From Plazaster borealis (lineage: Eukaryota; Echinodermata; Asteroidea; Forcipulatida; Labidiasteridae): DNA of 64,000 nucleotides. The first letter of the stretch is position 1. Each line of letters begins with the position of its first letter. Below, one piece after another: positions 44,382-57,410 of the stretch. Below the pieces are notes generated by a model. It did no database searches and was not told where the DNA came from. It worked only from the letters and a program-made list of their open reading frames with translations. The position numbers and the translations under genes were made by a program. The stretch lies in assembly GCA_021014325.1 (NCBI GenBank), contig CM037467.1, forward strand, positions 12,363,273 to 12,427,272, in the 5' to 3' direction.

Positions 44382-47300
44382 GAGACTGGAATCAATAGAA
44401 AGGAGTATTTCTGAATGATGTAGTTTCTTTACTGCATGCAAAAGTGTGACAAAATAACTACGATTATGAAATAAACACCGACTATGGGTTGAAACACTGT
44501 CCAGAATTAATTGCTATAATAGGTAGAGTTTAGAGGGGAACAATAAGATGTTAAGAACGGTGGTGCCATGACACACAAACTCACCAAGAGATACTGTGAT
44601 ATTACAAAGAAAAGAAAAACCATCCTGTGACACTGAAGACAAGTATTTTGATACCTAAACCCCCAGAGAGTGACCTACGGTCATTGAAACCGTAAACTCA
44701 ACGCGCTCGGATTCACACCTTACGTGATTACGGTACTCGTCGGAGACGACACTTGGACGAAAATGACCGCGGCGCCGCGGCGATCGCGGCTAAAGTGACG
44801 GCTGCTTGAGCTCAATTGCCGCTGTCGGCCGAATCCGCTGAAACAATTGATGGATCTAGGACGGAACACTACAGATGATGAGGGTCCGGAAAATTGTCCG
44901 GTTGAGAAAGTCAATAATTAGCTGTTTCAGTTTCAATTAGTTCGGTTATATTGGGTTGGGGGAAAGGGAGCTGAAATTGGAACCAACTGGCATTCAGCTT
45001 GCCTTGTTTTCCTTTATAGATGAGAGTAGCTTTCATTCCACGTAAATGGTCCTTCAGTCGGACACAATTTCCTTCATTAAAAAGTTAAGGATGTAATTAT
45101 GAGACTTTGAGTATTGAGTGACATTTCGCTGTCTCCTTAACGTCTTTTCTCTTACTGCTAAGTACAAATGAGTTTCCTGTCACGACTACCTATAACATCA
45201 AAAGGAAGGGTGGGCGATACTGGTCAGTGTATGTTGAGGTATGGTTAGTGCACAAACAATTGGCATGGTCCCCCACAGGAACAGTAATCTAAAGATAAAC
45301 TTCTCAGTCATCACAGTGCTGCATCACACCCAATTCGACTAGCCACTGCCCTTAAGGCCTTTCAAGCAAAAACCGATTATGATACCCTTCCAAATAACCC
45401 ATTCTAAATAACCCATTCTAAATCCGCCTCGCTTAAAAGAGTGGATGCTCTATCATGATGCCATGATAGTACGAGCGTTTTATAAGTGATGCGTTTTTGC
45501 TTGTTCGTCATCGTGACATTGGCTCGTCGAATTAGATTTATCATCTCGTCACGTCCACTGTCTCAATTCAGAATACCTCCTGTACATTTCCAAGTTCATC
45601 ATAACCGCCGTTACCACGACATTTGTTTCTAGGGTCTCCTTCAGAATTCAAAAGTTCACTGTCCCATCATTTAAAGTCATTGGTACTTCATACTACGAGC
45701 CACACCAGCTGTTCCGCTGTTTCACATGATTTACCTAAAGCCCCCATGTGAAAACCAATACGAAAGTACTCGCCACCCGAGTATGGCGTTCAACCAAAAA
45801 ACATCATCCCACCCCCCAAAAAAATACTCCTCGACAAGAGTGTTCGAAACATTTTTTGATTGATGGGGTATCGCTCTTTATAGGAGTATAAATTAGACAT
45901 TTGCCAATCCGTCTGCATGTGCTTTGGGACTGTAGAGCTTATATACAACGAAGGGAATAATGGGAATAATGCGGTTAGCCAAAATACCCCCTGACGGGAT
46001 TCCGTGATCGATCTGAGTCCGCGTACACGCGTCCCTACTGGCCATGTACAATCAACGCCTAATTCGGGTTTTAACTATATTATAAAGGGGGTATAAATCT
46101 AATTCTACACACACAGACTTATCAATCTTTTGAACCTGAACTTAAGCACGGGATTAGAGAAATCGATCACACTTTTTGTCAGACCCATTTGTTTTAATCT
46201 TATAAATTTAAATCTGTTTAGACGCTGGTCTACAATTTAGACGAACAGGGGTGTCAATTTGTTTTGTTCCGTTTCTTGGAAGAATCAACTGTGAGAGACA
46301 GAGTTAGTTTTTAATCGCATTCCGGGAATGTTAGCTATTTTGTTCCATGAAATCTGCACTGATTGGTTTGAAACTAGCTTTTCTTGAAGTCGTTTCCTCG
46401 CTACAACCAGTAAAAGGAAAACTCAGCTGTCTAGCTTTGGAGATATACTGCCTTGGAATTAACCAGTGAAAGGGTAAAGTGAATTCGTGTTCGAAGAAGC
46501 ATTTTTATTTGTTTATTGTCAATAAAGGCGAAAAAAGATTATAGGATACAAATGAAGAAAACAAATTGAAAAGGGTAAATCCTCGGGATGCTATATCAAC
46601 TACTGTAAATATAGCTTCTTTTGACACAATCTTTTGATAAGCGTAACCTTAAAGGTGACCTAAGTTAAAGATAAGTCATGTTCTGTTGCACAGATGTCTT
46701 GGAAGATTGGAGAAGCATAATCTTGAGGCATCTGCAACCAACCTCTTCCTCTCTGACGTGTCTAGCGGTTGCCTGGGCAATGAGAAACAGAACATGTGGA
46801 TAAATTGGGTAACAATATGCTCAACTGGAGTGTGATCAAAACACTGCAAAGGTCAGTTCGCCACCCGCAATGTTATACACCCCGCTTTTTCTGCCCTCAA
46901 CGGTGGATGTTCAAACCGGTGTTTTTTATGTCAGGACGGGGAATCGCCATCGGCAACAAGGACGTCTAATGTTGTTGCTTTTTCTCTCGCTTTCGTTTTA
47001 ATGGCCCTTGACGCGTTTGGTCCCTGCCGCAATTACCGAGTCAATATAGGCAAACCAGACTATACGGTCGCACTTACTCAACGACATCTCGGGTGTTCGC
47101 AACACATTATTTGCAAACCCTTATTATTTGTATTATACACATTACTGGGGCGGAGGGCCTTGCCTGGTTGATACTACACTGAGCTCACATGCCCATAACA
47201 TTAAACTTCTTTGCAATATTATGATGTCCCTACCGTGCCGCCTTGACTTCTCACCCGGTATTTTGACGAGCGCTGACAGATACCTTCGGAGAGAGGGAGG

Positions 47301-48369
47301 GGGTGCGCTTGGTGCTCTCTTTGTTCCACTCGTTCGATTTCACCCCACTCAAAGACACTCTCTCGTACTCTGATGTCAAATTTGATGCGCAACCTCTTAA
47401 ATTTCGCCTTAGCGGATGTGCGTGTGGGGGGGGGGGGGGCGGGGGGAGTCAAACGAGGTATGGGCTTGACATTGTCATAGTGTGTACCCTACCGTGATTG
47501 ACAATGGCTCCATGCGCGGAGTTGGGCCACATTTACGACCCCGGCCTCCATTTAAACACCCTGTGGCAAAAGAGAAATTACTCCAGATGACTTCACAGTG
47601 TGCTGGCATCCCTTTAGGATAGGTACCAGTTGCTTTTTACAAAAACCTCAGTCGGAACAACAAATCAGGGGGAAACGGCGCAGTCCGATGTGCGCTAACA
47701 CGGGGCACCAACACACTCCAGGCACTTTAATGTTCACTACATTGAAATGTCATGAACGGCACACTGAGTCACGAAATATTCTTCAGCTGGGGAATGGAAA
47801 ATCTCAAGTTGAAATTTACCTTCGGGAAATTATCTTTTTTGAGGCATCAATTAGTTTCAGGTAATGAAAATTTATTATGGAGCAGCCATTTCTATTGAAT
47901 GTTTCATTTTGAATCAAAAATAATTTCTGATGAAAAAATACACATTCGTTTAGTTAAAGAGAATAATGTGGGGGCTCGTCGTTGTGAAACTAGCATAAGG
48001 TCAATTACATTAAGTTATCCGGAGTAAAAACAAGACTTAATTAATTACACAGTTGTCTCTCTTTATCCACGCCAACGTCCTCGGGTTCGTGATGAAGTAA
48101 TTGATCGGGAATTCGGATTCAAGATGGCAGCCGATGGTGGGAATCGTGTTGTTAATCTAAGCACAACGTCGCATATCACCCGAGTTAATTGCAGTGGTCT
48201 TGTTCCTTGATTAATCTCATAGCGACACCTTTCGATGTTCATCAACGTAAAACAAAAATCGCTTTCAAGTACAGCTTTTATTAGAGGTCGGGTCAATATG
48301 ATTATTATAATTGTATATTTCTGGTAATGAAACCAAGGATGTCTTATAAGTGAACTTAATCACTGTAGC
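44382..48369. other. Mostly unique-looking DNA with a CpG-rich patch
   Basis: The patch at 44700-44860 includes ACCGCGGCGCCGCGGCGATC and is open for 64 codons on the minus strand, ending near a GTAAGG donor-like site. It may be a regulatory island or exon edge. A 15-bp tandem pair ATAACCCATTCTAA is at about 45394-45422, and a G13 tract is at 47427-47439. No gene is recognised. Confidence 0.35.
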
Positions 48370-48663
48370 TCGCAAGCCTGAGGAAACCTGCAAACAAGGG
48401 TGCTTGCTATGTGAACCAGAAACACCGGGGTTAACCCCTACTCTTCCACGAAAGTGTTCTGGGTTCTTTTATACGTGCACCTATCAATGCTAGTACACGG
48501 GGCCTATACGGCTTAATGTCCCATCCGAAGGGCAAAGCAATTGTGGTAAAGTATCTTGCTCAGGCACACAAGTGCCAAGACCGGGACTCGGACCCACACT
48601 CTGCTGATCAGTCACACCAGAGTTTGAGTCCGGTGTTCTTAAACCGCTCGGCCAAAACACGCC
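48370..48663 (-). mobile_element. tRNA-Ser/Leu-type SINE, minus strand
   Basis: On the minus strand the head reads GGCGTGTTTTGGCCGAGCGG with a long variable region and GTGGGTCCGAGTCCCGGTC. It is followed by CACTTGTGTGCCTGAGCAAG, TTCGGATGGGACATTAAGCC and AAAGAACCCAGAACACTTTC. It shows that the truncated copy at 7250 is the body of a tRNA-headed SINE. Confidence 0.8.
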
Positions 48664-48699
48664 ACGATAGATTCTGGTAACTACTCCGAAAATCATAAT

Positions 48700-48860
48700 A
48701 ACCACCAAAACTTACTTGCAGTGCAGCTGTTGGTAGTATAAACTAAGTCGAGAAAGGATCGACTCCCTCCGAAGTAACATAGTTTTGATAACTTTTCACC
48801 CCAAAACATTTGAATCTGAGAAACGATTAATGCAGGAATCGTTTCTCGGATTGTAAACGT
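48700..48860 (+). mobile_element. Family B fragment
   Basis: AACTTACTTG, GCAGCTGTTGGTAGTATAA and a decayed central hairpin (CTGAGAAACGATTAATGC and its inverse) are recognisable. Neither terminus remains. Confidence 0.55.
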
Positions 48861-49319
48861 GGATGGATTCGACGTTTTCTTGTGAAAATACCGGGACAGG
48901 TTTTTGTGCTGTTTTTTTCTTGTAGCCCCTTACCAAGAGTGGCTTTTAGCCTTGTTTGGGGCGAACTTGCATACAATTTTTTTTTTTTAAGTAGACAATG
49001 TATTCAGCTGAAACTTTTACATGTGACCTCTATTTCATCTTCCGTTATAATGTTGCCTATAAATCAGCATTACGTTGACCAAAAAAAAAAACCAATATAT
49101 AACCCTAAACACCCACAAACACCCAACAAGTTTGCTTTATCCCGGGTACCAACAATATATTGTATGTAATTTCCAAAAGTCGAGGAATGTAGTGACAATG
49201 GCGTATGTAGAGAAATAACTAATCAATGCTATCTGCGCGAAATATAATATTTTTTAACAGTCCTATACTCAATCCCCAACAACCCACATTTCAACCGCAC
49301 CAAAGTTTTCCCTCCCGTA

Positions 49320-49575
49320 CACTCTAAAAACACACGGGTCAGAATTTATCCAGTTCCAGATCCCAGGGGGGGGGGGCCTGACCCATTTCTGGGTCAGTGT
49401 GAGCCGGGACCTGTGTCAAAATGACCCAGAAATGGGTCAAACAGACATAGAGTCCGAGCTATAACATCACATTGTTAGACAGTTTCCGGGTCGGCCTGAC
49501 CCAGAAATGGGTCAGGCTGCAGCCCTGGGAACCGGAATCCGGGTCAATTCTGACCCGGAAGTTATTTTTAGAGTG
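49320..49575 (+). mobile_element. CACTCTAAAA palindromic element, copy 3
   Basis: Starts CACTCTAAAAACACACGGGTC and ends TGACCCGGAAGTTATTTTTAGAGTG (inverse). The interior has four TGACCCAGAAATGGGTCA-like units and a G10 tract. Confidence 0.85.
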
Positions 49576-50487
49576 CACCACTTCCATGTCTTCGAAAAGA
49601 TCATCTTAGTTTAGTCGCAACTCACCACTGTCCGTTCCCTTTCCCCTATGCCTTCAAACCTCTTCAAATTGAACGTACCAACCGATAAAGGTGACCTAAT
49701 GACGAATACAATGTATTTGTTATGAGAGAGCAAGATGGAATTATGCAACATTAATGTTAAGAGCCCCAGAGGGAGAAGAAAACCATTAATTCTGAAAAAT
49801 ATTTTTCTAACATTTGCTGAATTATAAAAGTGCAGTGCCTCTGGTGGTATAGAAAATACATATTTGCTCAGGTGTCTATGCTGTCAGTTTTTACTTTTTT
49901 TTCTTTCTAGTGCCGTTTCCTTTTCTGACAAAAGTGAAATATGAGATTGCTCTATCTCCTGTCCCCCCAATATGACAGCATTGACTACTACCCCAAGGGT
50001 ATTTAATGACGGCTGAAATTTCGTTATTGTGCTGCTCTAATCAAATGGCGGATGGCTCTGTATTCATTTGGTGCTGGAATATAAAAAGCCAAAAATGGGA
50101 CAGCGCGCGGGGTTTTTGGTTGCTAATGCCCGGTGTGTATACGCGGATAATTGCCCGATTTCAAAAGCTTTCTTAAACTCTAGGGATAAGTAGAGAATGT
50201 CTGTAATGAACAAACTAAGTTGGGGTTTCTCTCTCTCTCTCTGTGTTTTAATAAGGCTGCAGTAATAACTGCCTAATAAGCTCCTGCGGAGCTCTTCAAT
50301 AATCGACAACATTATTTGCCCCTGTGGAAATTCATGACGGGTTTCGAGTGACGGGTGAGGGGAAAAGAACATTTCGCTTTGAGGAAGGTCTCAACGCAAT
50401 CACGTGTGAAAATTTGGCAGATGGCAGTTATACATACAGGTCAAGTTGGGATATAAGATTATATGCTGTGTTGAAACAACTTGGGGG

Positions 50488-50683
50488 GTCAAAAGTTACA
50501 CCATGAGTGTTGTCACATATGGATACCGAAGAGAGAATAAAAATTAACACCAAGGGTGTTAAAGTAACACTTATTTCTGCAAAAACAATTACATTGGTGT
50601 TATTTTAACACCCTAAGATGTTAATTTTGATTCTCTCTTCGGTATATATATGTGACAACATCCACGGTGTCAATTTTAACACA
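50488..50683. repeat. ~195-bp imperfect palindrome
   Basis: GTCAAAAGTTACACCATGAG, GTTGTCACATAT, ACCGAAGAGAGAAT, AACACC and GTTAAAGTAACAC on the left are mirrored in order by GTGTTATTTTAACACCC, ATTCTCTCTTCGGTATATA, TATGTGACAAC and CCACGGTGTCAATTTTAAC on the right. The centre is about 35 bases. Most likely a foldback miniature element, single copy in the window. Confidence 0.85.
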
Positions 50684-50845
50684 GTTTTTGCAGTGTAATA
50701 TTATGAAATACTGACGTAAGGTCTCTGGGCTCTTGTGAAGATTTTTAAAAGGATATTACTATTTCATTTACATTAAAGACAAATTTGAAGGACTGGAATT
50801 ATCCAGACCTTAAAGCTAAATGATTATAAAGTTGAATTCTCCGAA

Positions 50846-50930
50846 AAACATTACATCTTACCAAGTAAGTTTTTATTGCCATTAATTTGCAGAGCCTTAC
50901 CAGACGTATAGGCCCACAGACCCTTTAATG
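50846..50930 (-). mobile_element. Family B terminal fragment
   Basis: CTTACCAAGTAAGTTTTTAT, GCCATTAATTTGCAGAG and ACAGACCCTTTAA match the right end of the 31233 copy. Confidence 0.65.
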
Positions 50931-51160
50931 ATAACATAAATGTTTGACTATCTGTTTTTTAAACTGGTCTGGGAGCACCTCATCTTGCATCCCTTTCAAG
51001 GTGTTATATAGGGTTGCTTCGTCTCATTAAATCATTCAATCTGAACAATCTCCACCAGACTGAATCATTTGGCGCCAGGAGTGTCAATTATGACAAACAT
51101 GGCACATTATATAAAAACACTATTAATATTGTTATAATTATTATGCAAAACATTGTTAAT

Positions 51161-51208
51161 GGCCTGACGTTTCCACTCAAGCATAGTCATTCTCAAAGGC
51201 TAAATCTT
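51161..51208 (-). other. Degenerate Penelope-type hammerhead-like motif
   Basis: On the minus strand GCCTTTGAGAATGAC is followed by GAGTGGAAACGTCAGGCC. It matches 23026-23073 closely in the outer parts (AGGCTAAAT and GGC-TGACGTTTC). Confidence 0.3.
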
Positions 51209-51444
51209 ATTACTATTGTTATAAATTATTTATTTTGAGTATTAAAACACAAAATATCAAATCAGACTAAAAAAATAACATCGTTCGAATTAATCATTTG
51301 AAATAACTGTAGACTTTGTTCATGAGAACATCCCCTGTAGAATTCCATCTATATTCGACCAGACATTCCCTATAAATTACAAAAAGCAACTCAACTTACG
51401 TTTTGTAACACGCACGGCAGTTCCGTTGATGAGTTTTGTCCACT

Positions 51445-51770
51445 TAAAGGGTCTGTGTATACGTTTGGTAATGACTTTAAAAATTAATGACAATACAAAC
51501 TTACTTGGTAAGAAGTACAGCAGTTTTGAATAAGATATTACATTTTGAGAAATTTTCACTTCGAAGTTCTGCGGTTATGGAAAAAGATATCACTTTTTAT
51601 CCCCAACAATTTTGAGTCTGAGAAGCGTTACTGCAGTAACGTTTCTCAGAAGATTGTGTATTCCAATTGCAGAATAATCTTCCTGTGGACATAACCGTTC
51701 CAGATTTTCGGCAATATCTCAAAAACGCTACCACCTTTTGAAATGAAATTGCACAGGTTAGTGAAAATGG
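51445..51770 (+). mobile_element. Family B element, 3'-truncated
   Basis: TAAAGGGTCTGTGTATACGT, AGAAGTACAGCAG and the central palindrome at 51618-51649 are intact. It stops after AAATGAAATTGCACAGGTTA without the right terminus. Confidence 0.8.
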
Positions 51771-54324
51771 GCATGTTGGAGAAAGTACATACGATCAACA
51801 ATTTTAATTGGCCAGAAGTGCCTCCTAGAAAGACAAAATGGTGCGCCCTCTTGCACCGGTAGCTCTACTCCAGTGCTAGGATGTTTCAGCAAACTTGTTA
51901 ACCGCTCGGTCTCCGTTTTGGCTATTTCAATTATCTTGAACGTGGTAAATCACAGGCATTGATCAAGGAGACTAATGTGTAACTATATAAGGTGAATTCC
52001 TCCATGTTTGTTTAGTCACATTAATGTACATCCCTAGTGCCACCTTCGTCGGTCACTCCAAAACTACATTAATATGTCTCATATTAATGTTCATTACCTG
52101 CGATGCTCGACCGCTCTGAGAGAGGGGAACTTCCATATATAAATACGAATAATCACCGTAACTTCATAAGACCGCAGGATATGACAACGCGAAGGGATCG
52201 TGAATCTATATATTCCCGGCGCCAACTTTGTCCGGAAGATATGAAAGATCCTCCGACGAACGAAGAGTCATCTTGAAAAAATCCTCTCAATATTAGTTCA
52301 GAATTATGCCGAAAGGAAAATACTTTGAAATCGAGTTATTCGCACGCTCAATAAAATGCATTGTATTGAAGACACTTTTATTTTAGGCTGTGTTCGGATG
52401 TTTTCTTTCCAGTATAACAAACCTGCTTCCGTGACGAACCAGTATGCTTGTTTTATTGACCATGTATAAGAAAATCTGTCTGCATCACTGGAGTATTAGA
52501 TATACCACCGAGACAAACGATCCGGGACAGGGTTCAAAATGAGAAACACTCCGGATTACTAACCACACTGAGCCGGATTATCGGATCAGGAACGCATATT
52601 TTAATCACGCTCTTATTCGGTGTGATCTGAATAAAATGCGTCTTAATCCCGGACTAAAGCCATATATAATTTTAAATGATTCCAGTTCAGATTGTATCAT
52701 TTTAGACAAGAACCTTTGCGCATATATTTCGGTTGAATTACAATACGATTAGGCCACATAAAAATAAAAAATTGTTGATCGTCCTTTTTTTATGGGAAGT
52801 GGGGGAGGGAGGGCGTGTTGTTTTTTGTTTTTTTTTGTTTTTTTTTTGACATGGCAAAATATGAAATAAAGAATAAAGATATCATCATAATCACTATAAA
52901 ACAAAGGGTTTGTGTGATTTTGATGTTTTCAATTGTTTTGTTAAACCCTTTCAAATCATAGATGACATTTTCTGTAAACATTTTCAAAAACTAAAACGCA
53001 GCCTAAGTAAATATTTGAAGAATTTTTCTTGTTTTGCGAACATGAATAATCTTTCTTCAATCATCTGTTTCCGACCTATGGATTTTGAAAAAATTTCAGC
53101 TAAACAAAAATCTGGGAGCCAAGTTTGACTGAAAAGATCATTAAAAATGGCGGGGACGATCAACAATTTTATTTTTGTATGTGGCCTTATGAAAGCGCTT
53201 ACTGTTTATAACCCAGTGTTGTTGTGGTCAGGAAGTATACACTTTTCCTTAGTGGACACAACGGTACCAGACTAATTTTGAAACCTCGATTTATTGACGT
53301 GAATTTATTAGGCGAAAAACAAGAAAAAAAATGGCTGCCCCATGGTTTGGTCAGGTGTGAAACAATTAGTGATACAGCTCAACCTTGCTTAAGCATGTCA
53401 AGGTGAAATAACAAATTGTCCGGGGACGATTTTAATGCTGGTATAGACAAGCGACTGGTTTCCAGCTATAGGTAACTTTGCCCCGCTTGATTATTCTATA
53501 GTGTCTTGAATGGATGGCTGGTAACCTTGGAGCACACTTAACAGCGTGCCGGATTATACACGCCATATGTCTCACGCCCCGTAATCTCCCCCTGAGAATA
53601 CAACTGCTCTTCAGGGAAGTGGAATAGAAGAAGGAAAAAGGAGTACAGGTGAACAAACATCTTGGCTTCTAATAATGTTTTCCTCTTTATCCGTGTGAGA
53701 GGGGTGAATTAAAGAACCGATATGCAATGAATGGATAAATTTGCACCGTCGGCAAAGAAGAAAGTAAATTGGAGAAGGGGTCCTGATATGAGAGCATGTA
53801 CTCTTCTGCGGGGGATCATCTTTGTTTTATTCTTCCTTTTTTTTCTTCACGGCACTGATTTCATTTCAAGGTGAAAGCCAAGCAGCGAAAGCGCGTGATT
53901 GCGATCCCTCTGTATCTGCTAGATGATTCGGAACGCGACCGTTTGTTTGGAGCGTTCCTGATGCGTTCGTGGAAGGAGCGTTTCCAATTCAACAGGGTTT
54001 GAGAACTCAACGTGACTTCTCACTGGAACGGAGCGTGCGATGTGAGTTTGCGACTACACACAGCGAGCGTTCCAATGTTGATTCGTCTCATTCTAAACAT
54101 TCATCCGAATACAACACTATTTATACAACAGACACATTTTGCCTAGCCCCCAAAATATAGGTAACCAGCCAGAATCTCACGTAGTTTTACATTGGCACGA
54201 CTGGCTTCCTGCTGAGTTCTTATTTCTAAAATAAATTTGTTTAGCAGCAATCTTTTATGAAATTTGGCTTTGTGGTTGAAACGATCTGATAGGATGTAAG
54301 CATTGCCACTCCCCTTTGTCAAAG
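51771..54324. other. No gene recognised
   Basis: Unique-looking DNA with a T-rich tract at 52820-52850 and chance-length open frames. Confidence 0.4.
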
Positions 54325-54475
54325 CCCTGCCTAATCAAATGCCACAAGCAATGTCCCATCTTTTGGCCTAAGCCTCACCCCATCTCTTGGCCAAACCCCT
54401 GCCGCATCTCTTGGCCTAAGCTCTGCCCCATTTTTGTGCTCAAGCCCTACCCCATCTTGGCCAAGGCCCTGCTCA
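54325..54475 (+). repeat. Degenerate ~28-bp minisatellite
   Basis: CTTTTGGCCTAAGCC, CTCTTGGCCAAACCCCTGCC, CTCTTGGCCTAAGCTCTGCC and similar units with CCCCAT repeat five to six times with length variation. Confidence 0.75.
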
Positions 54476-54544
54476 GTTAGGCATGAGTGTTATGCTCAAC
54501 CGACCTTGAACATAATTATCCAGCCCTCTTTTCCAGCTGAGTTG

Positions 54545-54923
54545 CTATATTGCCGCTAAATGTGGTGTAATAATAATACTAATAATAATAATAATAACAA
54601 TAATAATATCGACTCTTGGTCATTGCGCTTCGAACATTTTCACCCCTGGTCCTGGGCCATTTATTTCATTCCTTAAATCTCAACTCCATGTGGAGTTTAT
54701 AGCCTGTGCTGCCAAACACGTACCGCACTAAGGTACCACACTAAGCTAAGAACCATCTCTGCCCTCACAGGTACCCATTTACTCCTGGGCGATGAGAAGC
54801 AATTATAGTTAAGTGTCTTGCTCAAGGACACACGTGTCATGAGCGGGGTTCGAACCCACACCCTGATGACTCAGCCATCAGAACTTGAGCCCGTTGCACT
54901 AAACCACTCGGCCACGACACGCC
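54545..54923 (-). mobile_element. tRNA-derived SINE, near full length
   Basis: On the minus strand it starts GGCGTGTCGTGGCCGAGTGG, a Ser/Leu-type A-box region, with B box GGGTTCGAACCCC. It continues CACACGTGTGTCCTTGAGCA, ATTGCTTCTCATCGCCCAGG and GGTACCTGTGAGGGCAGAG. It ends in GCGCAATGACCAAGAGTCGA followed by an ATT microsatellite (54571-54610). It is the most complete copy of this SINE in the window. Confidence 0.85.
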
Positions 54924-57410
54924 ATTACAACGTTTGGTTGCGGCATTGCATTTACACAAGGGATCAATATTTACTGACAAGAAGAAACCATGTACCGAGT
55001 CTGAAACAACGTTGAAGCTAAAACATCGATGACTTTGAACAACTATTCGCAAAAGGATTGCGTTATCTGTTCTTATTCTCTTTACAAGTCGCATGCATCT
55101 TTGTCTCCTATATCGAGACCTTGGGCGCTTCCGCCATGATGCAAAAAATCACCACGGATCACGTTTAATCCGTCACCTTGTGAAAGCAAAACAACAACCC
55201 AGAAAAAATCAATGGCGATTTGATACAATCTTTCCTTATCATCGCCATCGATTTGTACCGCGGGTAAAATGTGCACACGAGGAGACGCTGATGGATTCCA
55301 ATACTCCGGGCTTATGGCCAGGAGACGATTTATGCATTAAGATTGTGTGCGTGTGTGTCTACAACTGCTTCAGGGAAAACATGGGAGGACCTCGTCCCGT
55401 TTCAATAATCAAAGACACCGTTTGAAGGTCAAGGCTGAAAGAGCCTCGTGGGGTTGACCTCGTGTTGTTTTAAGTTTCCCAAGTTCACGCGCGGATGTTA
55501 AACGGACGAATTAATATTGTTGAAGTTGCGTGTGGAGGGTGGCGATTGTGAACCAGCGTTGTGGGTTTGAAGGTTGTGTACGTGCTGCAGGAAATGCGGA
55601 CGTGATCGTAATACTCTGATTGTAAATTTCTCCCTTGAACTGAGAAGACAACAAAAATCGCTTACCTACTACAGTAAGTTATTATGCAAAAAGGGCAACG
55701 GGTTACAAAATATATACACGGTCTATGCAAACGTCAGCCAGGGTTGGACAATTATTCCCAGCTGTGATTTCTTGGTCGATAGTGAATGGAAAGGCCCGTA
55801 TTATTGATGTTATTTAAATAAGAGTAAAGATAAAACCACAGTAAGGAAATGTTTTCCAAACTCATGTTGTTTAATGTCATTGATCGTGTCCAAAACAAAT
55901 GTTTATCGTCCATGATGCCGCGCGGCTTTATTCTGTGTTTATTTTGTATTATTTCTTTTTTTCACATCGTTTAGCCAAGTTGCCCATCCAAGGATAAACA
56001 TTTGGGTATTTCTATTGCTGTTTGTTTAAGGGAATTTATATGCCTTGCTTGCATAGTATTATCGTAACATTTTTGACGCAGTTGGTCTAGCTCCCCGAGC
56101 CTGCAACGCTTGCATTTCACGGGTTCAATGTTTTTAAAAGTGCCCCTCAGGACAGGTGCGTCCACGTGTCTTGTAGCTCGTAAGAGTATACCCAGCACGA
56201 CCAAATTGTACCGTGCTTAGCACTTAGCCATTATGTGTTTGTGTGAAAATGAATGTCTAATCAGGTATCAAGTGTGGTTTAACCCGTAGGATCAGATGGA
56301 ATGTTATGATTTTTAACATCTGGGTTTCTTTTACACATAGTTACTACTCGCGGAAGCAGAAATTTCATTGACTTTTATCGCCCGTCTTAGACACATACTT
56401 GTTATATTTATTTCTTTTTCATTAAATGGAACTATCTTTGCCACTGCTATATTATACAAGGAAGGCGACAAAGTGGAACGTTACCCAGTGTGTTAAAGAC
56501 CCATTACGAACCCCAGCGAAAGACGACTGCATGATCTCTATTGGTATCTGCGTAATCTGTAAGGATAGCCTTTATTCAAGGCACTTACTATAAAACTCAA
56601 GTAGGCATTGGTCTCTTTGCCGTCATCGGAATGCAATTTATGTCCGGCCTTATAAATTCAAAACCCCTGACCCAAATATAAAAAGCGGATGTTTTTCTTT
56701 CGTTTCTTTTTTCGTTTTCCTTTTTCATGTACACTCAACTGCACTTTACTGCTGTGTGCCTGACAAGTTCAAGCCACGTTGCTACGAACAAAAAAGGGCG
56801 GGCTTTGCTTTGTAAACAAAATGTGGCTGAAATCTGAGACTAATACACCAGTATGTGAAGTAGCAGTCAGTATACGGAGTACATGCAGAGCACGCAGCTA
56901 GTACATACCAAGGTAGCCGGGAAGTGATTATATATGCATTTAATACATTAGACTCCATGCAGCCGTGAAATTAGCCTGAAAACTAACGCCGATAACGACC
57001 GGTGTTGAGGATTCTGAGCGCGCGCGCGGGAAAGGAGAGGCGTGTATAGTCTTCGCATATGTTTGTTGTTGTTCTTCTTTTTTTCGAAGTCTGAAGTGAG
57101 ACTGTTGTATAGAGAATAGCGTGTTTCTCTCGAGACATTTGCGGAAAGCGGTAATGCCCTCACCCTCAGGGTAGACGGAACGTGTTATTTGGCGGATTTG
57201 GGTGTTTAGTTTGGTATCCTCATTATATACATCGTACTTTGAGGGCTGTTTGGACATTGCATTGTTTTAGTATGTCGAGTCATTAAGAGATGAACTGTCG
57301 AGCGTTGGTCTAATATTGGCTGGCTGTGCTCGTCTGCACCAAATAGTCATTCTTATAATAATGTATAAATAACTCTTATGAAAGGTAAAATGACATATGA
57401 ATTAACCCGT
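54924..57410. other. No gene recognised
   Basis: Unique-looking DNA. A GTAAGTT site at about 55674 and a (GCGC)n patch near 57018 are the only notable points. Confidence 0.4.

Noticed and set aside
51397..51449. Minus-strand exon between the family B terminus and a GTAAGTT donor
   Set aside because: The only acceptor would be the AG directly following the transposon end, and the open segment is about 45 bases, so chance is a sufficient explanation.
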